Shown: piece after piece, positions 1-12,198 of the stretch
How positions within the stretch are numbered: the stretch's first letter is position 1
How the letters are laid out: every line of letters starts with the position of its first letter
Assembly (NCBI GenBank): GCA_038277395.1
Contig: CM076192.1
Span: 47,867,356 to 47,931,355, forward strand
Reading direction: 5' to 3'
Source: Dryocosmus kuriphilus
Taxonomy: Eukaryota > Arthropoda > Insecta > Hymenoptera > Cynipidae
DNA length: 64,000 bases
The notes under the pieces: model-generated
The model's input: only the letters and a program-made list of their open reading frames with translations
Database searches by the model: none
Told to the model about the DNA's origin: nothing
Position numbers and translations under genes: made by a program

Positions 1-552
1 GCCTATTTGACCCACCAAAACTAAAAGTGAATTTAAAAAACATACAAAGTGAGTTAAGTTTGAAGATACTATGGTATAATGATAGACCAATATACAAAAT
101 TAAAGAATACAATGATTTGCGACATTTACAAATTAATAATTAGCATTTGTAATTGTACATTCCTCTTTCGCTCAACTTTCAAATCCGATGACAAGGAATG
201 CGAATTTTCATGGTGAAAATGCCCTAAAAAATAGAGGGAGTTACAAAGAATTGAATCGTGAAAAAAAAAACACCATTTGATGACTTTCTTCTATTAATAA
301 AAAATAAAATTTCTACCATAGGATTGTTCCATGATTTTAGACATGTTTAATATTTCCGGTCAAATGTCAAACGTAAATAAAACTTAGTCTACCCTATCAG
401 GCCAAAAAAGAATAGGAAAAATAGGTACCAGCCTATAAAAGCAGTCTTTGTAATTAAAAAAAATATATATATTTTTAGATTTTTGCTAAAAATAAAAACG
501 AGAAATAACCGAAAAATGGTTTTTGACTTATGAGACAACCCTACGGTAATTT
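1..552. other. intergenic flank, no gene seen
   Basis: AT-rich sequence downstream of the SET-domain gene on the minus strand. It probably contains that gene's 3' UTR. No open frame with recognisable protein similarity and no RNA gene was seen. Confidence 0.5.
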
Positions 553-1323
553 CTAGACAGAATGATGGGGCAAAAAAAAACGGAGGCAAGTACTAGAGCC
601 ACAAAGGCAAGGTGTTTCGCTGAGATTTTGTACGGAGGTATCAACCCCTTCTGCGTAATGGAAAGTTATTTCCTCGCCAGGTTCGATGTCTCTGCGTGCA
701 AATAAACACAGTCGCGGTGAGGCTTTTTCAACCCGAATAGGCACGAGGTTTGCATTCGGTTCACAGCTGTGATTGCAATATCTGCCAATATTTCCAAAAT
801 ATTTTGGATCTATACAAGTCGTAACTATTTCTTCCCCGACGTATTCGGAAATAACGATAACATAATTCATGCTTTTTCTATTATCTTCAAACCTTCGTCT
901 AGCCTCTTCAATTCCAATAACTTCACCCGCATACTCGCAGATAAATTGGCCTTTTTTTATGAACCCACTTGTAGAAAGACCAAGACCTCTTCCTTCAGAT
1001 TGAACAATCGAGAGGCAATTTAGTGGGCCCTTTTGTACTAGTTTATTGCCGCAATTTTCTCTGCAGTTGCAGTGAGAATTGCACTCGACTATCGGTCCCA
1101 ATTTGTCATTGTTGAGACAATTGTTGATGTAATTTTGATTTTTACGAGTGCAGGAACAGTGGGTTGCCAAACACTCTGTTTGGCATTCACAACCGATTGT
1201 AAATTCCGACTCAAATTCGTCAGTATCTACTCCTGGACCCGGTATATTACATTCTGTATACACAACATCCGACGTTAGGTGAACGTATTCATCGGTAGAG
1301 TTCTTCACAGCCATGCTTATCAT
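553..1323 (-). CDS. SETMAR-like histone-lysine N-methyltransferase (SET domain protein)
   Basis: A single uninterrupted 256-residue frame on the minus strand with the layout of a SUV39/SETMAR-type lysine methyltransferase. Residues about 45-91 are a Cys-rich pre-SET region (GCEC, CSC, CNSHCNC, ENCG) that binds a zinc cluster. Residues about 101-224 are the SET domain, with GRGLG near 111-115, the AdoMet-binding and knot motif NHSCEPN at 184-190, and the EITFHY segment at 218-223. A post-SET CxCxxxxC motif (CLCGSSTC) lies at 239-246. The family transfers methyl groups from AdoMet to histone lysines in the nucleus. Short intronless SET proteins of this type are called SETMAR-like in insects; there is no attached mariner transposase, which in primates is a later fusion. 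Start: ATG at 1321-1323, with a second in-frame ATG at codon 4. It lies 141 bp downstream of the TRABD stop on the same strand. SET identity is firm; SETMAR orthology is inferred from domain order and size. Confidence 0.9.
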   Translation of the reverse strand: MISMAVKNSTDEYVHLTSDVVYTECNIPGPGVDTDEFESEFTIGCECQTECLATHCSCTRKNQNYINNCLNNDKLGPIVECNSHCNCRENCGNKLVQKGPLNCLSIVQSEGRGLGLSTSGFIKKGQFICEYAGEVIGIEEARRRFEDNRKSMNYVIVISEYVGEEIVTTCIDPKYFGNIGRYCNHSCEPNANLVPIRVEKASPRLCLFARRDIEPGEEITFHYAEGVDTSVQNLSETPCLCGSSTCLRFFLPHHSV

Positions 1324-1464
1324 GATTGCAGGTCAACGGAAGAGCTGAAGTAAATCGAGAGACGCTTCAGTGAAAAGCAGCACAAAAATAAAAGAAAAGT
1401 TTTTCTCTTTGATAAAATGCGTTACCAAAGAGGCTGGATCGGGAATCAGGTCAGGCACTGAAAT

Positions 1465-4400
1465 CTATCTAGTAAAACTGACCTTCAAAAGTCCTTTAAC
1501 CGATGACTTTAGAGACTCTATAGTTACAGTTGATGGTAATGGAATGGTCTTATAACCCACGTAAACCACTGCTCCTATGAACGTGGCTTTTATGGTGAAT
1601 CCAATTATTTTGCTGGATAACGCTCGAGGTGGTATTCTGAAAGAAAAGTGTTTCTTAACTTACTTTTGACTCAAGGTGGTCGCTCAAATCCGAAACAAAA
1701 AATTCCTGATCATTTTCCAATTTTTTTCACGGCTTGTAAACATTTTTTACGGTTATTAAAATTTAAAAATTCAAGCTTTTAAAGTTGAAAAATGTTTTAG
1801 TGAAAGCATCTAATTTGAATGGGTTTAATTTTAAGCGACTTAACATTAGTTATCACAAAATGCAACATTTAAAATAGTAAAAAATCGAATGATATGCTTT
1901 CAATATTCTTCAGTTTGAAATAGTAAACCTGAAAAATTGAGCAGCTGAACAGTATTAAAAATTGAAGCCTTGGAAATAAAATCTTCTCAAAATTAGGATT
2001 AAAAAATGTAGTTTTAAACTTAAAAATCTTAGAACTGAATATTTCAAAGTCAAAACTTGCAAAATTTGAAAATTTTTTTAATTGGAAACGTAGAAGTTTT
2101 AAAAATAAAATTTTTTTAAATTACATCCACGCTGTCATTCTCATAGTTCAAAACTGAAGAACTTTCAACTGTATACCAAAATTGAGCTATTCCAAAAAAA
2201 AAGTTTTAAAAATACATCACTTTAAATTGAAAACGTTCAAAATTTAACAATTCTAAACTTCGTTTAAATCTTACTGGAATCTTTAAAGTTGAATTATTTT
2301 AATTTAATTTTTTAATTTAATATTTAAATCGCTTAAAGTTAATACTTGTGAAATGGAGCTTTATACCTTTGCAAAATTCAACAATTGAAAGATGTACAAA
2401 ACGAAAAACAACTGAACTTGTGAAATTAAACAAATCATCATTCAACTATTGGGGCTTCCAATTTAAAATAGTAAATTCTAAATGAATAGTCAAATATTGC
2501 TTAACTTTAAAACATTAATTTTTTTAAAGAATTCAATTAGAAATTGTTTAATTTGAAACCTTTTTAGATTGACAGTGGCGTTATTTAAATTTTTTAAATA
2601 ATTTATCAAGCTTCAATCTGAAATTTACTATGGTTTAACTATTAAGGCTTTAGATTTGAAATATTACAATCTTGATTTTTAATTGTTTAATTTTAATCAA
2701 ATTTAGAAGAATTTTCCATTCTTAAAGCAGAAAGAAGTGTAAACACGCTAAACAAAGTAAACATGCTGTACAAATGTCAGCTATTAAGAAAGTGGCGATC
2801 CTAGCGGCCACTTAATCGAGAAAATTAATTTTAAGGCTCAATATTTTTCAAGATCCCAGACTAATTTCTAGCACAAACTAGTAGAAGGTGGCAAAAGGGC
2901 AAAAAGTTTGGGAAATTTACATAAATTCTATAGCTTTTCCACTTTTGCAAGGTTTCCCAGACTCTGTTAGCAATCCTGATTTGTCATTTAAATTAAAATT
3001 CTAAATTTTAGTATGGCTTCATATAAAATTATCATTTCTATATGTGGTTTTTATACTTTGAAATTTAAAAATGTCAAATAATATTGTTTCACTTGCAATG
3101 AATGTGAAACGTATGAAAATTATGAGAAACTAAGGAAAATCATGAAACGTGCGAAAAGTAATTACACCTAACACTTTGAGAAGCTTTTGATTGTTGAAGA
3201 AAATTGTCTTTTCTTGTTATGTAACGTCAAATTTACTAGTGAAAATCATGAAAATTATTAGGACTGAAAAATGAACACTTTTTAAAGTAAAGGATTTTAG
3301 AATTATGCACTGTATACTGAATGATTTCGTATTTGAAAACTGAATGATTTCGTATTTGAAAATGAACACAAATGCAAATTGAACTTTTCAAACTCAAAAT
3401 AATTCCAATTCGAATTCATTAAAAATGGCATAATTGCATCTGATATCGAATTAGTAACATTTGAAGTGATTAAAACGGTTTCTCTACTAAAGTTTTTAAA
3501 AATTCTCTGTACACAAAATGAATCCATTGTAATTTCTTGGTTTTTGTGGTCCAACAGCCACCCTATCTCCTTCTGAATAATAAAATATTCATAATACGCC
3601 AAGTAAATCCTACTTCATAATGGGTTGAATTTCACTCGCGTGAACTTTTCCCCAGTTCTTGATGATGCCTGCCATGTGTCCTATTCCAACGACTCCAACA
3701 GCTCGTGTTGGAACAATAGCGCCTTCATGCGTCATTCGAGGTTGACAAGCCAGCTGAAGGGAATATGTTAAAAAGAGATCGCGTTCTTTAACCATGACTT
3801 CCGCCAAAGGAGGAAATTCGACACTCAGCTCCTCGATAACTGCATCTAGCGTCTCACGATTTTTACATTTTTCCACATCCTCTTTGGTAATAGGTTCCCT
3901 CGAACTCAACAATTTCCATGCGCATCTCAATTTCTGCCAAAAGGACAAAGAACGGAAGGCCCTTTGCATTGTTATATTGAAGGGTCGATCTCCCAAATGA
4001 ACAATACAGTTTGGAACTTTCGCCGCCTTGATACAAAATTAAAGTAAGATTTATAGATACGAAGAACAATGCAATTCAACTACATTTGAATTATATTTTT
4101 ATCTAACAATTTACCTCGACAAAAGCTGTGCGAAATTCACTTCCGGGTGCCATTCCCAGTTCTTTTGTAACATGACGTGACATGCTTAAAAGGACTATGA
4201 ACATCAGTCCACTGGTGACTCCATGTTTTTTTATCGCAGCACGAATGTCTTCTAACGATTTGAGAATAAAAATGTATTTATAAAAATTATTTTAATTAGA
4301 AGTTTAATAGATTCAAATATTCTTACCGATACCAATATTATCTGCCTGCTTAAGCAGAGTTTCTTCATCTAAATGGAGGGCATGTATTCTATGCTTACAT

Positions 4401-6453
4401 AGTTCAATCATTACTATGCTTGGCTGTACTGCCCGAATTATCTGAAAATCAGTTTTTATTCACAGAGATGTTTTCTAAACTGGTATTACTTTTGAAAACG
4501 TTACTTCAGAAATTAGAGTTTTCTCGCATTTATGCATACTAGTAGACATTTCTATTTTCTTGACAATTTAAAATCTATATTTGAAAATACTTTTGTTTTT
4601 TAATCTAAATATAGTCTTGACAATTAATAATCGCAACAAAATCTTTACCAAAGTAATGTATATAAAGACGAATCCCAATTTCAATTATTTTTAATTATGG
4701 AAAGAACTTAAGCTTTAATTATCTTCAAATTTTAAATCTTTTTAGGTTTAAATTGAATTCGTTTTTTCCAGCATAAAATTAGAAAATACTAAATACAACT
4801 GTTTATAATTTTTATTATTTCCAAACTTTCAATTCTTTCAACTTTGAGGGCTTTACATTTGTATTTATTTCCAAATTCAAAAAACTTCAAAATCTAGGTT
4901 TTGTTTCTAATTTTTTCAAAATTGAAAGCTTTCAAATTATAAAACATTTCCTAAGATTTAATTTCCAAATTTCTAATAATGAACAAAATAACAGAAAAAA
5001 AATCTTTTTCAGGTCTTACACTGGGACAGAAAAGATCTAAAAATTTGGAACTGTATAATGCGTTTTTAAGAAAAAAATGTAAAATTTACACAAATAGCAG
5101 ATTCAAATATTGTAGATTAGGGAACCTGGAAAAATACAGGCGAAATAGGAAAGAGGTTGTGAGGCCTACCATTAACCTAATTTAAACATTTCTAATAAAA
5201 CCATATTTATTTAAAAACATTAATTACCTTAGAAACATCGTTTTGACTTTCTACACTGAAATGTGCAGTTCCAACTAAATATAACTTTCCACCTTCTGGT
5301 GTAGTGAGCACTGTAACTGTAGGTGGTAAATTTTCATCTATGGTTGAATCGTATTTTTCAATCGATGCTTCAGTCGTTGTCCCGGTATCACTCACATTAT
5401 CCTCGATGTCTGATTCTAAGCCAGATCCGATGCTTTCTAAATTAAATAATTTCAACAATAAACTGACTTCACTCTTATATATAGAAAAGGTTGACTCATT
5501 TTTTTTTACAAAGGTTAAAGAACACTTTCTCTGTATTAAAGTTTTTACTCCACATTTAAAAAATTGTACTTCGTTAGTATTTAAGTACCTTGAAATTTGG
5601 CGTATTTTTTTCTTTTTCTATTACGAACAGGCATTGTAAAAGGCTACTGAGAATTTGAAATCAATAATACTCGCAAAAGGAACTAAAGAATGCATCGTCA
5701 CCACTTGTATTATTTAATTAGCTGAAGCTCAAACAATTTTTCGAAACCCTACAAAAGCAGTTGAGACTTCGTGATTCACACAGTGGTGGTTGCAATAAAA
5801 TACAAAATTGATCTTGATTGGATTTTAGAACCTAATACTTTCTAATTATCATAGTGATTTAAAATTTAACATTTCAAGATCATTAAAGGAAATAAATCTT
5901 ATTATTCTTAAGTTTTGTTGCCCTTATCGCATTCAGTTTTCGAACTGATGATATTATACAAATTTACCTAAGAATGGAATTTATTACTTTTGTGTACATT
6001 GAAATCATTTTCTTATTTAAAGAAAACATTAAAATTTGTACAAAATAGCTTATTCAGATCTGCCAGCGATATTCTAGTTTTTAAAAAGTGTAAAAAGTGA
6101 CTACTTTTGTAAAAAGAAAAAGAACATAAAGAAGTGATCGTTGTAAGAAATTTAAACGTTTCAACTTCAAATAATTTATTATTCAATCTTGAAACCGCGC
6201 ATATTCAAATATTATAAATTATAACTAGTTCATTTAAAGCATATTCAATTTAAACCCGTTCAGCTGTCAAGGCTTGTGAAATATGAAAAATATGAAAATA
6301 ATACTAAATATTTTCAAACTTACGTGGAATTTCAAAACTCAATATTCTCATCGGATCGTTGTACCAGTTAATAAATTCTTGTGATAATTTTGGTAATCGA
6401 ATGGACTGCGGAGCATTCTTAGGATTCTTCGATTTTTCCATGTTTGCTGTCAT
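1465..6453 (-). CDS. TRABD: TraB domain-containing protein (TRABD), six coding exons
   Basis: Minus-strand exons read 6453-6324, 5436-5228, 4441-4327, 4251-4115, 4026-3614 and 1636-1465. All have GT-AG borders and matching phases, and the total of 1176 nt gives 391 residues, close to the roughly 376 of the mammalian protein. Family landmarks are LVGTAHFS near residue 98, the histidine and aspartate of VHLGDRP near 206, GMAPGSEFR in the fourth exon, and VVGIGHMAGI near the end of the fifth. These are conserved in TraB/TIKI-type proteins. The last exon adds a hydrophobic stretch (about residues 345-363), the expected C-terminal membrane anchor of TRABD, which is reported at the mitochondrial outer membrane. 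Reading straight past 3614 would stop at once, so the 2-kb last intron is needed to recover the tail. A 5' UTR exon probably ends at 7108, where there is a donor GTAAGAA. Function beyond the family is not certain. Confidence 0.9.
1673..2814. repeat. AT-rich repeat bounded by AGGTGGtC / GgCCACtT ends
   Basis: Fills most of the last TRABD intron. The ends are short inverted repeats related to AGGGTGGCC, and the interior is a monotone of AAATTGAA-type words. Two further copies of the family lie at 12455-13027 and 61050-61962. No coding capacity. It is probably an old non-autonomous element; its boundaries are approximate because this copy is diverged. Confidence 0.5.
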
Positions 6454-7107
6454 AATGCATCTGAAAATATTTTTTTAAATGGTTAGTCGTCTCAAAAATA
6501 GATTTTTGAAATGATTTTTTACGCACTTTTAAGCATATGAATCAAAAACATTTTTCTTCGTTCCTTTCAAAAATGGGACTAATGTTTTTAGTTGCAGTTT
6601 AATCTAGAAATTATGCTTTAATTCTTGTTATTGTTTTACTCATAAAGAATTCCACTTTATTATACATAAGAACAAATAAAATGAATGATAAAAATTAGGC
6701 AATAATTCCTTTTCTAGTGCATTATTTAAAAATTAAAAATTATCAAAAATATTTAATATAAATAAAACGTATTATCTATTGATGCTTCAAAATGTTCAAT
6801 AAAAGATATATCAACAATTTATTTATGTGAAAAAATCAAGTTTCAAATTTAGTAAAATATACGATCAGGAAAAATAATTTATTTCTAAAAGAACAGAAAT
6901 TTTTCCATATTGAACATCAGAACATGACCTGAATTATCGGAATTAACCTCATTTGACACCTATATCACAACCTGCTCCGAAAATAACCTCTAATGTTAAG
7001 ACGTTAAACGCCAGATGGGATTTTTACTTAATAATATTATTGTGAATAAACTGTTAGAATAAACAGAGTTTTGACGTTAAAAAATTATTATTCTAGATTA
7101 TTCTTAC

Positions 7108-7350
7108 CAATTCTTTAATTCTGTCAACAAGTGATATGGCGAAGGAGGTTCGTTGTGGCACGATGATTCGATAGAAACGCGAATAAATAAAAAATTAGGA
7201 ATACAAAAATTTTTTGGCACGGCTATAAATTAGAAAATAACTTCACTGTTTTCAGATTTTTTTATCTCATCTCAATGTTGGGCTGTTGCGGGTAAATAAA
7301 AAAAATTCTAACGCAATTACGCCACCTGCCAAGTGCCAAGTGCCAACAAC
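7108..7350 (-). promoter_or_regulatory. probable TRABD 5' UTR exon and promoter region
   Basis: The first coding exon of TRABD begins with an acceptor at 6461-6462, so a spliced untranslated exon must lie upstream. A good donor (GTAAGAA on the minus strand) follows position 7108. The sequence just upstream (7109-7350) is slightly richer in GC than its surroundings. The transcription start is not determined; the right limit given is a guess. Confidence 0.4.
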
Positions 7351-8180
7351 ACATCATGATCAATCATGATCATCCACACAACACATGATCCACACGATCG
7401 AAAAACAATTATGCCAACCATTGTATATTTCGCAAAACATTATCTTGAAAATCATTAATTTTAATTACAAAAGAATTGCTTTATTTTAAATCTTTAAAGT
7501 ACTTTTTCAACAGTTATTCTAAAACATTATTATATATTTATGTATAATAGTTGATGGATTTGATATCCTTTGGGATTCCTCATTCTTATCCTTAAAGCAA
7601 CGTTGGCAACGTTACAAATTTCGAAATTTGGCGCGATTTCTAAATTCATTATTTTACATATATAGGTATACTCAACTTATTTTTAAAAACTAAAAATTGT
7701 TTACAAAATAAGTATATAGAACTCAATTATATTTTTGTAACATTGGTTAAAAAATGTTTTTAAAAAACAATATTAAATTATTATGCTATTAAAATAAGAT
7801 ATTACATGATTATAAATTTTTACAAAACAAATTTCTTTATATCATATAATATTTATAAATTGGCGACTCTGAAAACGAACTAAAAGTGTTTATATTTTCT
7901 CTTTTTTAAATACTGATTTCAAATCCTTGTTAGAAATTCATACAGTATGATATACGTTTTTCTTTAAACTAATAACGTAAAATAATTGGGCCATTATAAC
8001 ATAAACAAAAGGATTAAAGAAAAGGAAAAATTATTATTAAAGGGAATAGTGGAAGAGATCAGTGGAAATTAAAAGCACTGAAAAATTAACACCACAAATT
8101 TTAATATTTGCATATATCAAGACCCAATGTTTTCGTTACTATCCTTAAAATAACAAAAAGCAAACGAAATCTTAGTTTTA
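7351..8180. other. intergenic, no gene seen
   Basis: AT-rich sequence between the TRABD promoter and the presumed 3' end of RFX. No frame, RNA gene or clear repeat was recognised, apart from a short CATGATC-rich stretch near 7355-7400. Confidence 0.4.
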
Positions 8181-8184
8181 AACA

Positions 8185-11100
8185 TATATTTATTATTCGA
8201 TCAATTTTTGTGATTTGCACACCCACGCGGTCGTTGAAATTTCTTATGAGTTATAAAATTCACAATAGTTTATTTTCGTATTGAGCTACATTCAGTAAAA
8301 ATAATCTTATTTAAGCGGTAATGAATGATTATCAGTTTGTGCAAATCGGGAAGTATCAAAATATTTCCTATACGTATTAAAGAAATTATTCTTCTTCTAC
8401 GCATTTTTTTTACCAATATAACACGTCTTATCTTTCATAATCTCTCAGGCCTTTTTGTAGGACAGTTTTTTCATTTTTACACGTGAAATATTTAAGGCCG
8501 TTTCATATCATTTCGCAATGCAGGAAACCGTTTACAAGTCTGATTCGAATACAAGTCGATACACATTTTGCGACACATTAGGTCATGGCTCTTATTTTTA
8601 TGATTAATTCAAAATATTGAAATTCACAAAGATTACAAAAGGTAGGAAAAATTGTTTTTCGGATTATAACAAGATTCATTTATGTCTCTCACTAGTTACT
8701 TTTTCTTTTTCAAAAGTAACAAGGGGGAAGGCATACATTAATCTCAAATCTACAAACGAATAATATGCAATATTAAAACAAAAGTGAAAATTCAAATCTT
8801 AATTACAATAAAAACTGTGATATGCGTATCGCACGTTCCACACGCGAGATTAATTATTTTCTTCAAATTGTGTTCACTGTTAATTATGCCGTAATGATGA
8901 GGTGGACGGGTTCAATTTTCCAAACAATCTCTGTTTTTTAATCTTCAGCCTCAGACTAACATTCTCGAACAGTAGAATTCAGACAATAAACTAAGCAGCC
9001 ACGCATTTATATTCATTCACATCTAGCTCTTTTCGTCTATCAAGACTTTTCAAATCTTCGTCGCTTGGGATATATAATTAAGAGTCTATTTTAAACTACA
9101 CTGTCCTTACGATTAGGTACACTTAGGTATCAATATTTTTTACACTTATAAGCTCATTATAGTTATGGAAAAGATCTTTCCTTTTTTCCTAGTGCACAAC
9201 GATCTTTCACACAATAAATCTATGCACCGCGTTCAATATTCAATCCCTTGTTTCTTAACTTAATCTACAGCGTTTGACTACAGCGTTTGACTAGTTTCTA
9301 AACGCATTTATACCTTTAGTAAATGTCTCGTCAAAGAAATCAGAAATTACATTCTTCATCCCAACTATTGGTGCAACAGGCGACACTTTCTGTAACAACG
9401 GAAATCCACTAGATAAACAACAAAATTTATACCTTTCAAAATAATGTTTTCAAAATAAATTTAAAAAAAGCAATGGACGATTTCATTTCGAAAGAAATTT
9501 GCTAGTGGATTTTCTTGCAGTACAAAATAGTGACAAAAGATATGACGTTTATACTTTTCTCTGAACGCAAAACAAGCGCTTCAGGTGTCTAGAATATAGG
9601 TTTTCAACATACCTTAATAATAGAGTTAAATACAATCAAAGCTGCCGCAAAATACGTCTGATATTAACTGCATTGGTGTAGTTAACGGAACAGTCTCGTG
9701 CTCAGCCGAAAAATTTAAGTGATTTTCAATAATTATTTTCTCAGCGACTACCAAGTATAATTGAATTATTATTTTTATTATTTATTTGTACGGTCTTTAA
9801 ATTTACGAAAATATATATTTTTAAACAAATGAATTTTTTATGTAGTTTTATTTTACAATAAAAACGAAGTCTCTAAAAAACGTCGTGCATGATAACTCAA
9901 AAAGTAAGCGACCGATTTTGCTCAAATTTTGAGGAAATAATCCTTAAATGATTTCGGAAACGATCATTGGACATTTGCAATTTTTCAACAACAAAAAAAA
10001 AATGGCGGTCAATTAAAGTCAATTTTTCAAGAAAAAATTTTTTTGACCTTTGTTTAAACAATTTCAAAGTTATATAAATTAATTTTTTTTAATGTCGTTA
10101 AATGAAGCTTTCCGAAATCATTTAAGGAATATTTCCTCAAAATTTGAGCAAAATCGATCGATTAGTTGAGTCATCATGCACGCCGTTTTTTTTAGAGACT
10201 TTTTTTATTGTAAAATAAAACTATAAAAAAAATTAATTTGTTGAAAAAATATATTTTTGTAAGCTTAAAGACTGTATAAATAAGTAATAAAAATTGTAAT
10301 TCAATTATATCCGGTAGTCGCTGAGAAAAAAATTATTGAAAATCACTTTAAATTTTTCGGCTGAGCACGAGACTGTTCCCTTACGTTATGCATGTATTAA
10401 AATGTGCAAAGCATACCATTTCGAACTATTATGAGCTGCAGAAACTTAAAGTAAAAACAAAAGAATATCTGAAATCTAAGAGACTCTTTTTTTTTGCAAT
10501 AAGAGACAGAGAATATTTATCACCTCTTTGGTCATTTAAAAGCGGAAGCATTATAAATGAAAGAAATAGATGATGCAACTACTAATTCCTTTCGAACATA
10601 AAATTCTGTTAAGCCATTATAATTGATAATATACGAATACGTTCCTCTCGATGTTTTGCAATCAGACACAATTAATTACAATTACGATTTTTCTGGAGGC
10701 GTAAACTATCCAATAAGAATGCTTTACACACAATTAATTTCGTTTCAGACATCAAATCTAACTAATTCTTACAAATTAATGTTAAATTCTAAAATAACTA
10801 AATCCTAAAAGCACAATTTTAAACTTATAATATGAATTTAAAACAAGACAATAACATGATGCAAAAACTAAATAAATTAAATTTCGCTCGACGCGAGCAA
10901 AATCTGAAAAAGGGGATTTGCTCGGATTGCACTAATTGATCGATAAACAAAACAAGATCGAACTTAACTATGTCTAATAACATATTTACAAAGTTACAAT
11001 AATTTGATTCAATTTAACCAATTCGAAGTTCGGACAACTTAATTATAGTTCCGCTTGATTCGAAAAATTACGAAAAGTCTAATCAAATACACGTACGAAC

Positions 11101-12198
11101 ATGTTCAAGTAAGTTTAGGAAAGCCTATACAAGTAAGTGCAAGTAGATACTTGTATTTATTTACAAGAAAACGGTGTGCTTTGTACCTTAACTAGAATCA
11201 ATAATTTTGAAGTAAAATGTTTATGGTTCTTTCACCACAAAAATAAAATTTTGATCGAATTCAAGTTAAAAATGGTTGAAATTATGATTATTATTTGCTA
11301 GAAGTATCTAAAAGATACGAACTGAAAAATAGAAAAACTCAAATCTATCTACCATGCTCCATATAGCATACATTATAATAAAATAGGAAAATAAGTTTTT
11401 CCCACGAACGGAAAATAATACTTAGGTTCTAATTACAAAAAAGTACCTAAGTATTTGTGTACGTGATAACAGATCTTTTTTGTTTCTCCATGCACATACA
11501 AAAATAAGCTCAGATGTATACGTTCTCTTTAAAATGAATACATTTTTATGCAACATGCAGATGCACACATCAATATATTTTTCTGTTTTTTTTTTATCAC
11601 TTTTATAATTATTATCATTTTTATACTCTAAATGATACTTTGTACAGTTGGAACTTTTTTTTAACAAAGTACAGAAATATCGAATAGAAGATAAATTACA
11701 TAGCAACAATTATATTGCTGTGGTGTCCAAAATTGCGTGACCTACTTCGAATTGTTAGAAAATGAGAAGTGTAGATAATTTGATGAAATGAAATGATTAC
11801 ATTGTATGAAGGGACATGACAAATTCATGGTCCCGTGTATGTACACTAAAATTATTCGACTAGAAGTAGTATACTAATTATATAATTTACTTGAACCTAC
11901 TGCAACAGTTATTTTTCTGCTGTGTTATGTTATGTTACGCATATGGAAGGCTTTGCGATCCATATTGAAAAATTCCATTAAAAAGCGTATTTCAAATGTG
12001 CCAGTGTTGTGTCAAAATCCTCGTAGAATAGTTACAATAAATTATCTGTATTTACCTATACAAAATAATAATTTACGAGACTAGTAACTATATGTACTAT
12101 GATAGGCCTGCATACTTTTGTGTTAGTTTCTGGAATCCTTTTCACTTTTTTCTATTTGTAACTTCTATACTGGAACTCTAGAAGGCGAGGATACGCAG
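8185..12198 (-). other. probable long 3' UTR of RFX
   Basis: About 4 kb downstream of the RFX stop has no coding frame and is less monotonous than the intergenic repeats. A minus-strand AATAAA (TTTATT on the plus strand) lies near 8189-8194 and could serve as a polyadenylation signal. A 3' UTR of this length is common for regulatory genes in insects, but the assignment is inference only. The large palindrome at 9687-10379 lies inside. Confidence 0.35.
9687..10379. mobile_element. 0.7-kb foldback (palindromic) element
   Basis: The two halves are reverse complements of each other with roughly 85-90% match by eye. The left arm is about 9687-9970, the right arm about 10085-10379, and a 100-bp AT-rich centre separates them. 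The outer ends are GGAACAGTCTCGTGCTCAGC and its complement. No transposase is encoded. No convincing target-site duplication was found: the flanks are GTTAAC and CTTACGTTA. It is best described as a non-autonomous foldback or MITE-type element. If it is transcribed in the RFX 3' UTR it would form a very long RNA hairpin. Confidence 0.8.

Noticed and set aside
769..1278. Plus-strand open frames opposite the SET-domain gene
   Set aside because: They are antisense shadows of a strongly conserved minus-strand coding region and have no similarity of their own.
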